DNA of 64,000 nucleotides, taken from positions 62,001 to 126,000 of the forward strand of contig NZ_PVTL01000003.1 of NCBI RefSeq assembly GCF_003003265.1, read 5' to 3'. Below the pieces are notes generated by a model. The model had not been told where the DNA came from. It did not search any database and saw nothing but the letters and a program-made list of their open reading frames with translations. The first letter of the stretch is position 1. Every line of letters begins with the position of its first letter. The DNA is from Glaciihabitans tibetensis (lineage in GTDB: Bacteria; Actinomycetota; Actinomycetes; Actinomycetales; Microbacteriaceae). Positions 44,490-53,583 of this stretch are shown here, in pieces. The translations under genes and the position numbers were made by a program.

Positions 44490-45350
44490 ATGCGCGGAAT
44501 CATCTTGGCCGGAGGATCCGGTACCCGGCTGTGGCCGATCACCAAGGGCATCTCGAAGCAGCTGATGCCGATCTACGACAAGCCGATGATCTACTACCCG
44601 TTGTCGACGTTGATGATGGCCGGGATCAACGAGATCCTGATCATCACCACCCCGGAGTACAACAGCCAGTTCCGCGCCCTCCTCGGCGATGGCTCGTCCC
44701 TCGGTATCCGCATTGAGTACGCAGAGCAGCCCTCCCCGGATGGGCTCGCGCAGGCTTTCATCATCGGCGAGGAGTTCATCGGCGACGACAGCGTCGCTCT
44801 GGTTCTGGGCGACAATATCTTCCACGGCGCAGGCCTCGGCACTTCGCTCCGCGGCAACCACGACGTCGAGGGTGGACTCATTTTCGCCTACCACGTGGCC
44901 AACCCGACCTCCTATGGTGTCGTCGAGTTCGACGACAACTTCAAGGCCGTCTCCATCGAGGAGAAGCCCGTCGTACCAAAGAGCAACTACGCCGTCCCCG
45001 GACTGTACTTCTACGACAACTCCGTGGTCGAGATCGCCAAAACGATCGAGCCCAGCGCGCGTGGTGAACTCGAGATCTCCACCATCAACGAGCGCTACCT
45101 CGAGGCCGGCAACCTGCAGGTGCAGGTCCTCGACCGCGGCACGGCGTGGCTTGACACCGGCACGTTCGAGTCGATGATGCAGGCATCCGAATATGTGCGT
45201 GTGATCGAAGACCGCCAGGGCTTCAAGATCGGCTGCATCGAGGAAATCGCGTGGCGTGCCGGCTGGATCACCGACGAGCAGCTCCAGGATCTCGCCGCAC
45301 CACTGCGCAAGGGCGGCTACGGAATCTACCTCGACTCGCTGCTGGCCTAA
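44490..45350 (+). CDS. rmlA: Glucose-1-phosphate thymidylyltransferase
   Basis: 286 residues. [28 protein letters not shown] and the [13 protein letters not shown] block, [16 protein letters not shown]-like [23 protein letters not shown] and [14 protein letters not shown] are the RmlA signature. It makes dTDP-glucose, first step of dTDP-rhamnose. RmlB, RmlC and RmlD are not in the window. GAAGGA lies upstream of ATG 44490; an open frame continues upstream without homology. A strong terminator follows. Confidence 0.96.
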   Translation: MRGIILAGGSGTRLWPITKGISKQLMPIYDKPMIYYPLSTLMMAGINEILIITTPEYNSQFRALLGDGSSLGIRIEYAEQPSPDGLAQAFIIGEEFIGDDSVALVLGDNIFHGAGLGTSLRGNHDVEGGLIFAYHVANPTSYGVVEFDDNFKAVSIEEKPVVPKSNYAVPGLYFYDNSVVEIAKTIEPSARGELEISTINERYLEAGNLQVQVLDRGTAWLDTGTFESMMQASEYVRVIEDRQGFKIGCIEEIAWRAGWITDEQLQDLAAPLRKGGYGIYLDSLLA

Positions 45351-45380
45351 CCCGCACCAGAACACCCAGCGCTTCGCTGC

Positions 45381-45422
45381 AACGACGGCCCCACCCCCCT
45401 TTCGGGGAGCGGGGCCGTCGTT
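45381..45422 (+). terminator. Rho-independent-like terminator after rmlA
   Basis: AACGACGGCCCC (45381-45392) pairs perfectly with GGGGCCGTCGTT (45411-45422). The loop itself can pair CCCC with GGGG. The T-run is short (TTCGTTCT). Confidence 0.8.
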
Positions 45423-45530
45423 CGTTCTGCGACCCCAGCGGGTGTGTGACTATTAGACCCAGCGCATCCGAGGTGCGCGTTGTGTCACACCGATCCGCAC
45501 TGTCGCGGACAATCTGGGGGAATCACCTTT

Positions 45531-47852
45531 ATGCTGCACACGCGCGCACGGCGCCGCCGACTGTTTGTCGCTCTCGCCGCTTCTGCATTGGTCGCTGCGG
45601 TCCCCAGCGGGGTGCTGTCCGCCGCAGCATCCACCGTCCCTACGGCAGTTCATTTTGAGACGGATGCCACGGACGACACCACCGGAATGACCCCCTCGTG
45701 GGCGCGCGGCGAAGAGATCGCACCGTCGGCTCTCGTCGACGACACCGTCGACATCTCCACGCTCGAGGGCGCGCCAGAGGCGAGTGAACTCGCCGAGCAG
45801 CAGGAGCAATTCGACCTCCCGACGGCGGGACTCACGACTTCTGCACACACCGTGGAGGTCGCGGTTATCGCCACTGCGGGTTCCAACGGCAGCACGAGCT
45901 ACGTCAATGACGCGGGCGTGCGCGCCATTGTGGACGGCGCAGAGACCTATTGGAAGAGCCAGTCGAACGGTCAGATCACCGCAGTGGACATCACTGTGTC
46001 GATCAAGCGGTACGTCAGTACGACCGCGTGCGGCCAGCAGCTCGAAGCATGGCAAGAGGCGGCGGGAAAGTTCGGCCGCCCCGACGCCGTCGATTACGTG
46101 AACACCCCGGCGCTGCATCTCCTCGTGCTCGCGCCCGTCAGCTGCGGTGGCGGCGGGCGTGGCACCGTGGGAACAAATCACTCCGGCACCTCCACCGTGA
46201 ACGGAGGAGTGATGTGGGTGTCCTACCAGGATCCGGAATCCCTGGGTTCGCGTGCGACGGCAGCCGACGCGCTCGCCCAGAACGTCGGCGTCGTCGCGCA
46301 CGAGATGGGCCACAACCTCGGTCTGCAGCATTCCAACGCTCACCTCTGCCCGGTGGATATCACCGAAGGCCTGTACGACCCCTCGACGGATTCGTACTCG
46401 AACGGATGCAGCGACGAGGAGTATGGGGATGGCTACGACGTGATGTCGGGGGTGGCGGCAAACGCGGGAGCGCTCAACGTCACGCAGAAGCAGCGGCTTG
46501 GCGTGCTGGCAACGGGTGAAATGCAGCAGCTCAGCCTTGCTGCGGGCAAGGCGAGTTCGGCCACCACGACGACGCTGGTCTCCACTGGACAGACCTCCGG
46601 CCGACGGGCAATCGCCGCCACTGACCCCCTCACCGGGAAGGTCTACTACATCGACTACCGCGGGGGCGGGGGACAGGACGCCAAAGCGCTGTACGCCACC
46701 GGCTTCTACGAAAACCTTAACCGGGGCGTCCGGCTGCTCTCACTCGGCAACGCCGACGAGTCCCTGGTGTTTCGCAGTCCCACATTGTCGGGCACCTCGG
46801 GCAGGCACCTCTACGTCACCACCGGCCAGAGCCTCACATCACAGTCGGGCGGCGTGAAGGTCACGGTGAAAAGCATCGCGTCGGGTGTTGCCACGGTGAC
46901 AGTCACCCTCTCTACCCTCGCTCCGGGCGTGAGTGAAGTGGTGCCACGCCTCGACGGCGCTGACCGTTTCGAAGCCTCGGCCTCGATCTCGCGGGCAAGC
47001 TTTACCCCGGGGGTCGCGACGGCCTACGTTGCCGGTGGCCTCAACTTCCCCGATGCATTGTCCGGCGCACCCGTTGCGGCGCAGTCGGGATCACCAATTT
47101 TGCTCGTCGCTCCGGGAAGCGTCCCCGCGTCGATCGCGACGGAGTTGGACCGGCTGAACCCCGGCCGGATCGTGGTTTTGGGAGGCGCGAGTTCGGTATC
47201 TGAGGCCGTGCAGACCCACCTGGCGACCTACACGACCGGCGGGGTAACGCGATTGGCTGGTGCCGATCGGTTTGCTGCCTCCGCGGACATCTCGGCGAAA
47301 AACTTCGAGTCGGGAGTGCCGGTTGTCTACGTGACCAACGGCCTGAACTTCCCGGACGCGCTGGCCGGTGCACCGGTCGCCGCGAAAGACGGCGCGCCCA
47401 TCCTGCTGGTCACCCCCGGTTCGGTACCCGACTCGATCGCGACCGAGTTGGACCGGCTGAACCCGGGCCGGATCGTGGTGTTGGGTGGAGTGAATTCCGT
47501 GTCTGAGTCGGTACAAGCTGCGCTGAAGGTGTTCACGGCGGGCACGGTGACGCGCCTCGCCGGTGCCGACAGGTTCGCGGCATCCGCTGATATTTCGGAA
47601 AAGAACTTCGCGGCCAATGCCGCGGTGGTCTACGTGACGAACGGGCTGAACTTCCCGGACGCGCTGTCGGGAGCGTCGGTTGCCGGTCGCGACGGGGCCC
47701 CGATCCTACTGGTGACCCCCGGGAGCATTCCGGCGTCGATCGCGACGGAGCTCAAGCGCCTGAACCCCGCCAAAATCGTTATTCTCGGCGGCGTGAATTC
47801 GGTCTCGTCGGCCGTTCAGAACGAACTGGCGCTGTACACCCGGGACTACTGA
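45531..47852 (+). CDS. Secreted metzincin (reprolysin-like) metalloprotease with three CWB2 repeats
   Basis: 773 residues. Signal peptide to about residue 35 (LFVALAASALVAAVPSGVLS). After a propeptide-like region, a protease domain contains the zinc motif HEMGHNLGLQH (residues 257-267) and a Met-turn YDVMSGV about 50 residues on, the pattern of metzincins of the M12B/reprolysin type. A beta-rich region (about 330-465) follows, then three CWB2 repeats to the C-terminus. It would act on the cell surface, bound to the wall; processing of neighbour surface proteins is an idea without direct evidence. ATG 45531 has GGGGGAA upstream. Confidence 0.9.
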   Translation: MLHTRARRRRLFVALAASALVAAVPSGVLSAAASTVPTAVHFETDATDDTTGMTPSWARGEEIAPSALVDDTVDISTLEGAPEASELAEQQEQFDLPTAGLTTSAHTVEVAVIATAGSNGSTSYVNDAGVRAIVDGAETYWKSQSNGQITAVDITVSIKRYVSTTACGQQLEAWQEAAGKFGRPDAVDYVNTPALHLLVLAPVSCGGGGRGTVGTNHSGTSTVNGGVMWVSYQDPESLGSRATAADALAQNVGVVAHEMGHNLGLQHSNAHLCPVDITEGLYDPSTDSYSNGCSDEEYGDGYDVMSGVAANAGALNVTQKQRLGVLATGEMQQLSLAAGKASSATTTTLVSTGQTSGRRAIAATDPLTGKVYYIDYRGGGGQDAKALYATGFYENLNRGVRLLSLGNADESLVFRSPTLSGTSGRHLYVTTGQSLTSQSGGVKVTVKSIASGVATVTVTLSTLAPGVSEVVPRLDGADRFEASASISRASFTPGVATAYVAGGLNFPDALSGAPVAAQSGSPILLVAPGSVPASIATELDRLNPGRIVVLGGASSVSEAVQTHLATYTTGGVTRLAGADRFAASADISAKNFESGVPVVYVTNGLNFPDALAGAPVAAKDGAPILLVTPGSVPDSIATELDRLNPGRIVVLGGVNSVSESVQAALKVFTAGTVTRLAGADRFAASADISEKNFAANAAVVYVTNGLNFPDALSGASVAGRDGAPILLVTPGSIPASIATELKRLNPAKIVILGGVNSVSSAVQNELALYTRDY

Positions 47853-47934
47853 GCGGACGCGCGGCGGGAGACTGGCTCCCAGCCGGACGCGCTGCAAGCT
47901 GGCTCCCGCCGGACGCGCGCGCTGGGCCGAGCGA

Positions 47935-48804
47935 TCAGCGCGTGCGGACGGACTGCCAGCCGGCGCGCACCCGCAGGGCAATGCGCAGGGCCAGCCGGAG
48001 CGGCGCGTACAGCGGTCCGCTGTATCTCTTCGACAGGAACAGGTACGCGCTGTCGTGGTGGGCGGTAATCATCTGCGCCGAGTTGGATCGCGTGGAGTGA
48101 GCGCCGAGGTGGGTTACAGACGCCGAGGGCACGTAGAGATTGGTGTAGCCGTTGTGCAGGAAGCGGCGGCCGAGTTCGACGTCCTCGAAGTACATAAAGA
48201 AATCCTCGTCAAATCCGCCGACCGCGGAAAAAGCATCGCGATCCACGGCCAGGCAGGCCCCGGAAAGCCACCCGACCTCGCGGCGGGATGACTCGAAGGT
48301 GGGCAGCTCCTGCCGGTACGTGCGCGACCAGGGATTGCCCGGCCAGATTCCCGAGAACAGCGCATGGCCGATACCGGTTCGCAGCGACGGCTGGTTGCGT
48401 GCGGACGGGTACACCGAGCCATCGGGATTCAGTACCCGAGGCCCGGCCGCGGCGCTCGTGGGAGCCTCTACGAGGGCCGCCACGAGAGTGGAGATCGCCC
48501 TTGTGGCGACCGTCAGGTCGGGGTTCGAGATCAGGACCGCAGTGATATCAGAGGGCAACGAGTGAACTGCGGCATTGACCGCTCCGCCGTATCCGCGGTT
48601 TTCGCCGAGGTTCTGAAAGTGGGCTCCGAAGGAGAGCGCAATAACCTCGGTCTCGCGCCAGTCACTTGAGTCATTGTCGATAACCCAAACCGGGGGAGGG
48701 GTCTCCTCGGAATCGCGCACGGAGGCCAGAAACTCCGCAATTATGGTGCTCGAGTTGTAGGTCACCGTGACAACGGCGACTGAGCTGAGCGTGCGCGATG
48801 ACAT
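47935..48804 (-). CDS. GT2-family glycosyltransferase (rhamnosyltransferase-like)
   Basis: 289 residues. VAVVTVTYNSS, WVIDNDSSD, NRGYGGAVNAAV and LISNPDLTV form the GT-A nucleotide site; GWLSGACLAVDRDAFSAVGGFDEDFFMYFEDVELGRR is typical of WbbL-type rhamnosyltransferases. rmlA a few kb away fits a rhamnose donor. Divergent from the CAP gene with 112 bp between starts. Acceptor unknown. Confidence 0.9.
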   Translation of the reverse strand: MSSRTLSSVAVVTVTYNSSTIIAEFLASVRDSEETPPPVWVIDNDSSDWRETEVIALSFGAHFQNLGENRGYGGAVNAAVHSLPSDITAVLISNPDLTVATRAISTLVAALVEAPTSAAAGPRVLNPDGSVYPSARNQPSLRTGIGHALFSGIWPGNPWSRTYRQELPTFESSRREVGWLSGACLAVDRDAFSAVGGFDEDFFMYFEDVELGRRFLHNGYTNLYVPSASVTHLGAHSTRSNSAQMITAHHDSAYLFLSKRYSGPLYAPLRLALRIALRVRAGWQSVRTR

Positions 48805-48916
48805 CAGAGATCATCCTACCGGCTGCTGCCTTCACCATCTGTGGCACCGTCGCCGCCCGTTCCAGGACGCCTGGCCTACACTCGAACGGGGGGCATCACT
48901 TTTCTGGGGGGAAACC

Positions 48917-50356
48917 ATGAAACGCTTAGTTCGTTACTTCGCCGGAATCGCCGTAATCGCGGCGCTACTCGGCACCGCCGGGGCGTGGCCAGCGCAGGCC
49001 GCCAGTGTGCAGGACTCAGTGGCATCGCTTGTCAATTCGGAGCGCGCGGCGGTCGGGGCAGCTTCGCTGGTTAGGGACGCTCAGATGGATGCCGCGGCGC
49101 AGGAATGGGCAAACACCCAGGCATCACAACGCCAGATGATGCACAGCACCACGCAGTGGCGGTCGGCGCGAATTCCCGCCAACTGGACCATCCAGGGCGA
49201 AAACGTGGCCGCTGGTTACCCCACCGCGGAGCGCGTCATGAGCGGCTGGATGGGGTCAACAGGACATCGCGAGAACATCCTGCGGAAATCGTTCACTCGC
49301 ATCGGAGTTGGCTACTCAGCGGACGGCAATTACTGGGTGCAGATCTTTGCCGGGTACGCCAGTAACCCGGCTGCTCCCGTATCCTCACCGCCCACAGCGA
49401 CCCCGCAGCCCTCCGACCCGTCGCAGGCGGTAGTGGGGGGACGGACCGTGACGATCGGACGGATCACCGGTGCAGACCGGTACGCCGTCGCGAACGGGAT
49501 TTCCCAGCGCGGATACCCCTCGGGCGCTACCACCGTCTTTGTTGCCACTGGAGCCAACTATCCCGACGCGCTGAGCGCTGCGCCCGCTGCTACGGCATCA
49601 CACGGACCGCTCCTGCTTACCGCAAGTGCCAGCCTCCCCGACTCCGTGCGTGCCGAACTCGTGCGGCTCAGGCCGGATCGAATCATTGTGGTCGGGGGCG
49701 AGAACTCGGTCTCCTGGCAGGTCGTGAGCCAGCTGCAGTCACTGGCGCGGGAAGTCGTGCGCGTTGCGGGTGACGACCGTTTCGAAGCATCGCGCGCCGT
49801 TGCCGACTACGTTTTCGGTGACAATGGCGCAGCCACCGCCTATCTGGCGACGGGTACCGGTTTCGCGGACGCGCTTTCGGCGGGTTCGGCGGCGGGTTCG
49901 GCGGCGGCTCCGCTGATTCTCGTCGACGGCGGCGCGTCGCGCGCAGACGACGACACGCTCGATCTGTTCTCGTCGCTCGGTACTCGCACGGTGAAAATCG
50001 TCGGCGGACCTGCATCCATCACGCCCGCCTTTGCGAGCTCGGTGGGCGCTGTGGTGCCCGGCCAGGTGCGTTTGGGGGGCGCCGACCGATTTGCAGCCTC
50101 TGTCTCGGTGAACCGTGACGCCTTCACCACGAGTGACACCGTGTACCTCGCAACGGGGTACAACTTCCCCGATGCTCTCGCCGGCGCGGCTCTCGCGGGC
50201 AAGGAAAAGGCTCCGCTGTTCATCGTTCCGTCCGACTGCGTTCCACGGGGCGTGCTGCAGAGCATCGAGTCGATGCGTGCCACAAAGGTTGTGCTCCTCG
50301 GCGGTCCCGCTTCGCTCAGTGTCAGGGTGGCGTCGCTGCAGGCCTGCGTGGCGTAG
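48917..50356 (+). CDS. Secreted CAP/SCP-domain protein with three divergent CWB2 repeats
   Basis: 479 residues. Signal peptide to about residue 29 (GAWPAQAA). The CAP domain (about 33-155) has LVNSERAAVGAASL, MMHSTTQW, GENVAAGYPTAERVMSGWMGSTGHRENILR and YWVQIFAGY, with the His and Glu of the CAP cavity. A Pro/Ser/Thr linker leads to three CWB2 repeats from about residue 183, more diverged from those of the tandem paralogues (TGADRYAVANGIS, NYPDALSAAPAA). The ATG at 48917 follows TTCTGGGGGGAAACC, a strong ribosome-binding site. Role unknown. Confidence 0.92.
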   Translation: MKRLVRYFAGIAVIAALLGTAGAWPAQAASVQDSVASLVNSERAAVGAASLVRDAQMDAAAQEWANTQASQRQMMHSTTQWRSARIPANWTIQGENVAAGYPTAERVMSGWMGSTGHRENILRKSFTRIGVGYSADGNYWVQIFAGYASNPAAPVSSPPTATPQPSDPSQAVVGGRTVTIGRITGADRYAVANGISQRGYPSGATTVFVATGANYPDALSAAPAATASHGPLLLTASASLPDSVRAELVRLRPDRIIVVGGENSVSWQVVSQLQSLAREVVRVAGDDRFEASRAVADYVFGDNGAATAYLATGTGFADALSAGSAAGSAAAPLILVDGGASRADDDTLDLFSSLGTRTVKIVGGPASITPAFASSVGAVVPGQVRLGGADRFAASVSVNRDAFTTSDTVYLATGYNFPDALAGAALAGKEKAPLFIVPSDCVPRGVLQSIESMRATKVVLLGGPASLSVRVASLQACVA

Positions 50357-50373
50357 CTCCAAGAGCCTGTAAC

Positions 50374-51801
50374 GTGCTGAGCGTGACCAACACCATCCTT
50401 ATCGTCGGGCGCGGCACTGCCGGCACCGCCCTGGCCCGTGACATTGCCCGCAAAAGTGATGCGGTCGTGGTCGGCTTCCTCGACGACTTCTCTGCCGAGA
50501 CAGACGTGCTCGGACCGCTCAGCGACGTGAACCGGGTGATCGCCCAGTACAAGGTAGACCTCGTCTATTTCGCTATACCGTCGGTCGCAGCAAAAACTAT
50601 CCGCGACTTTCTCGGCACAATCACCCGTGCCAACGTCGATATCGCCGTCATCCCGCGCACCTACGAGATCCTGACAAAAGAGACTGTCAACATCGACGAC
50701 CTCACCGACGTGGATGTGCTCGACCTGGTGGGACGCGAGCCGGTCAAGCACGACCTGCTGTCGTCGAGGGAGTTCATCGCGGGCAAACGCATCTTGGTTA
50801 CGGGAGCGGCCGGGTCCATCGGATCGCGCCTGGTTCGCCAGATCGCGGCGATGGGTGCCGCCGAAGTGGTGTGTGTGGACTGGTGGGAGAACGGGATCTT
50901 TTACCTGCGCGAAGATCTCGCAGGCCAGGACAACCTGAAGTACCACATCGCGGACGTCAAAAACGAAGCCCTGTTGGACCGGCTGTTCGCGCAGTACACA
51001 CCCGACGTCGTGTTCCACGCCGCCGCCTACAAGCACGTTCCGCTGATGCAGGACAACCCGATCGAGGCGATCAACAACAACGTCTGGGGCACACTCAACC
51101 TCATGCAGCTCGCGATCGCGCATGGCACCGAGCACTTCATCATGGTGTCCACCGACAAGGCGGTGAATCCCGTCAACGTTATGGGCGCCACCAAGCGTCT
51201 CGGCGAGATGATGATGGAGTCGCTCGCGCGGACCACCACGACGACGAGATTCAATGCGGTGCGCTTCGGCAACGTGATTCAGAGCAACGGCAGCGTGATG
51301 CAGACATTTCGCAAGCAGATCGCCGCGAAACAGCCCCTCACCGTCACTCACAAAGACATCACCCGGTTCTTTATGACCATCGACGAGGCCAGCCAGCTGA
51401 TCATCCAGTCGGCCTTTGCCGGACAGAGCAGCGACATCTTTGTGCTCGACATGGGGGAGCCGGTGCGAATCCTGGACCTCGCCCAGAGCCTCGTGAATGC
51501 GATCGACCCGACCCTCGGTATCAACATCGTTGGGCTGCGGCCGGGCGAGAAAATGTTCGAGGAGCTCAGCTACGATCCGCACCGGGTCAGCCGCACTCCG
51601 AACAACAAGATCTTTGTGGTGCGCGACGAGTCTGATTTCGACACGACACGCTTTATGGAGGAGCTGAGGGGGCTGGTCGCCGCGACCCGTTCCTACTCAC
51701 TGACCGACGCTGAAGCCATCGACCGGCTGCGTGCCATGGGCTTCGCTGTCCAAATGACAACAGACTCCCACGCAAGCGCGGGGATTGCCGGGCACCAGTG
51801 A
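50374..51801 (+). CDS. CapD/FlaA1-type nucleotide-sugar dehydratase/epimerase lacking the membrane domain
   Basis: 475 residues. An N-terminal Rossmann domain (about 5-120; ILIVGRGTAGTALARDI) is followed by an SDR domain with ILVTGAAGSIGSRLVRQI, HAAAYKHVPLMQDNP, STDKAVNPVNVMGATKR and GLRPGEKMFEEL, the set found in UDP-GlcNAc 4,6-dehydratases such as PglF, FlaA1 and CapD. Those proteins usually carry four N-terminal transmembrane helices; none is present here, so it is soluble. GTG 50374 is used; a second GTG (50383) is possible. The next gene overlaps by 4 bp. Confidence 0.88.
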   Translation: MLSVTNTILIVGRGTAGTALARDIARKSDAVVVGFLDDFSAETDVLGPLSDVNRVIAQYKVDLVYFAIPSVAAKTIRDFLGTITRANVDIAVIPRTYEILTKETVNIDDLTDVDVLDLVGREPVKHDLLSSREFIAGKRILVTGAAGSIGSRLVRQIAAMGAAEVVCVDWWENGIFYLREDLAGQDNLKYHIADVKNEALLDRLFAQYTPDVVFHAAAYKHVPLMQDNPIEAINNNVWGTLNLMQLAIAHGTEHFIMVSTDKAVNPVNVMGATKRLGEMMMESLARTTTTTRFNAVRFGNVIQSNGSVMQTFRKQIAAKQPLTVTHKDITRFFMTIDEASQLIIQSAFAGQSSDIFVLDMGEPVRILDLAQSLVNAIDPTLGINIVGLRPGEKMFEELSYDPHRVSRTPNNKIFVVRDESDFDTTRFMEELRGLVAATRSYSLTDAEAIDRLRAMGFAVQMTTDSHASAGIAGHQ

Positions 51802-52652
51802 AGATCCTGGTGACCGGCGCTGGCGGCGCAATGGGAAGAACCCTTGTTCGTCGGCTCTCCAGTTCACCTGAGCACACCGTAATCGCGACATATCATCGCG
51901 TCGATGACACGATCGAAGTCGCCTCGTTTCAGCAGATCGAACTCGACATTACCGACACAGATCAGGTGGATGCTGCGCTGCAACGCATGCGTCCCGACGC
52001 CGTAGTGCACCTCGCCGCACTGGTCGGCGCCGCGTGCGAATCTGACCCCGACCTGGCGGAAAAGGTCAATGTCGAGGCGGTCGCCTCGCTAACCGAGGCT
52101 GCGGCGCGGCACAGGGTGGCGAAGTTGGTCTTTATATCGACGGCCGCGGTCTACGGAGACGGGCTGTCGGCCCCGGTCTCCGAGTCACACGCCACTCACC
52201 CCACAACGACTTACGCGCGCACCAAGCTGGCAGCGGAAGAGGGGCTGGAAAACGCCTCTCGCCGCTCCGATACTCCCGACGTGGTCGTGCTTCGTGTGTT
52301 CAATGTCTGGGGTGACGGGTTCTCGACTTCCCTCGTCGAACGGCTGAGAACATCGAGTGAGGCGGCGCCAGTGATGCTCAACGGGCTCGACACCTTTCTG
52401 CGGGACTACGTTCATGTCGATGATGTGGTGCAGGCGTGCGAGCTAGCGCTCACAGCCGGACTTTCCCGGTTCGAGGTTGTGAACATCGGAAGTGGCGTGG
52501 CAGTAAGCAACGCCGACCTCGTGCGGTGGATCGCGCGCGCGACCCCACCCGTCTACGAGGTGGTACCGGCGGCGACCAGCTACAGTTGTGCTGACATAGC
52601 AAAGGCGGAACGTGTGCTGGGCTACTCTCCCGAGCACACCATCATTCCGTGA
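51798..52652 (+). CDS. NAD-dependent epimerase/dehydratase (extended SDR)
   Basis: 284 residues. ILVTGAGGAMGRTLVRRL is the NAD site; the catalytic triad is S of FISTAAVYG plus YARTK (YxxxK). RDYVHVDDVVQA and VVNIGSGVAVSN are typical C-terminal blocks. GTG 51798 overlaps the previous stop (GTGA). It is a little shorter than usual (300-330) because the C-terminus ends soon after YSPEHTIIP. It makes or alters a nucleotide sugar of the adjacent polymer; which one is unknown. Confidence 0.88.
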   Translation: MKILVTGAGGAMGRTLVRRLSSSPEHTVIATYHRVDDTIEVASFQQIELDITDTDQVDAALQRMRPDAVVHLAALVGAACESDPDLAEKVNVEAVASLTEAAARHRVAKLVFISTAAVYGDGLSAPVSESHATHPTTTYARTKLAAEEGLENASRRSDTPDVVVLRVFNVWGDGFSTSLVERLRTSSEAAPVMLNGLDTFLRDYVHVDDVVQACELALTAGLSRFEVVNIGSGVAVSNADLVRWIARATPPVYEVVPAATSYSCADIAKAERVLGYSPEHTIIP

Positions 52653-52729
52653 GGCACTGCCGTCCACTAGCCCCACGTCGCGCTCCTGGCGCGAACTAAC
52701 GCTAGCCGGCGGTTGAGGAAGGCAATTTC

Positions 52730-53518
52730 TTGCGCGCGACAATCAAGCGGAATTTTCGGCTGTTTATGCGAAGGGCAGTCCGTCGTTGGCTCCTTACCGG
52801 ATTGTTCCCGTCGAAGCGGTACAGCTTCGGCCCGGTGACCGGAGGTGAAGGGCTGGTTGCGATGTGCTTATGGAACCGGCCTACCCGCGTAGCCGATGTT
52901 TTAGCCATGATGGACGCGCAGGACTTCCCTGGTGGCGTGCGACTCTTCCTGTGGAATAACAATCGCGCCAACCACGGAATCTACGAGAAAGCGATTGAGT
53001 CTTACCGAGCCAACGGCGGGCTTCGCGAAGTGAACCTCGTCAAATCCCCGTACAACCTCGGCTCAATCGCGCGCTTCTACTGGGTTCGCAAGCTGGCGCG
53101 CACACTGGATGCGCCTCCCGTGATCGTGCTGGACGATGATCAGGACGTTCGCAACGATTTCGTGAGCGTAGCCATTGCCTCCTGCAAGCGCCGCACCCTT
53201 ACTGCGTGGTGGGCGTGGAGGATGACGGATGTCTACTGGGAGCGCACGGAGGCCCAGGTCGGCGACTCTATCGGACACATCGGGCCGGGTGGCATGGTTG
53301 CGGACAGCGCCCTGTTCCTCGACTCCGATTTCTTCACTCAGATTCCGGACCGGTTCGGGCTTCTGGACGACATCTGGCTGAGCCACTTCGCGGTGCAGAA
53401 AGGCTACACACTCGCCAAACTCCCCGTCGACATCGACTTCGTTATGCACGAAACCAATCAGTTCTTCTATCAGCACGACACCAAGAGTGAGTTTTACGCC
53501 TACCTCAAGGGTTTTTAG
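52730..53518 (+). CDS. GT-A-type glycosyltransferase-like protein
   Basis: 262 residues. VAMCLWNRPTRVADVLAMMDAQ, RLFLWNNN and the DXD-like VIVLDDDQDV (about residue 140) indicate a GT-A fold. A basic N-terminal segment (KRNFRLFMRRAVRRWLL) could associate with the membrane. The start is TTG 52730, supported by GAGGAAGG 8 bp upstream; no ATG or GTG fits better. It lies between the epimerase and the exporter genes, which run opposite. Family unassigned. Confidence 0.78.
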   Translation: MRATIKRNFRLFMRRAVRRWLLTGLFPSKRYSFGPVTGGEGLVAMCLWNRPTRVADVLAMMDAQDFPGGVRLFLWNNNRANHGIYEKAIESYRANGGLREVNLVKSPYNLGSIARFYWVRKLARTLDAPPVIVLDDDQDVRNDFVSVAIASCKRRTLTAWWAWRMTDVYWERTEAQVGDSIGHIGPGGMVADSALFLDSDFFTQIPDRFGLLDDIWLSHFAVQKGYTLAKLPVDIDFVMHETNQFFYQHDTKSEFYAYLKGF

Positions 53519-53583
53519 CCCCGGACTCCGCAGCATTGCCCTAGCGCCGTGCTGAGCGAGTCCTGCGTTGCCGTGCTGGGCTT

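Noticed and set aside
29948..47852. CWB2 block as an integrated mobile element or prophage
   Set aside because: No integrase, transposase, att-like repeats or phage genes; the duplications look homologous and local.
49840..51582. 580-codon minus-strand frame opposite the CAP and CapD-like genes
   Set aside because: Antisense to two recognised proteins, no homology.
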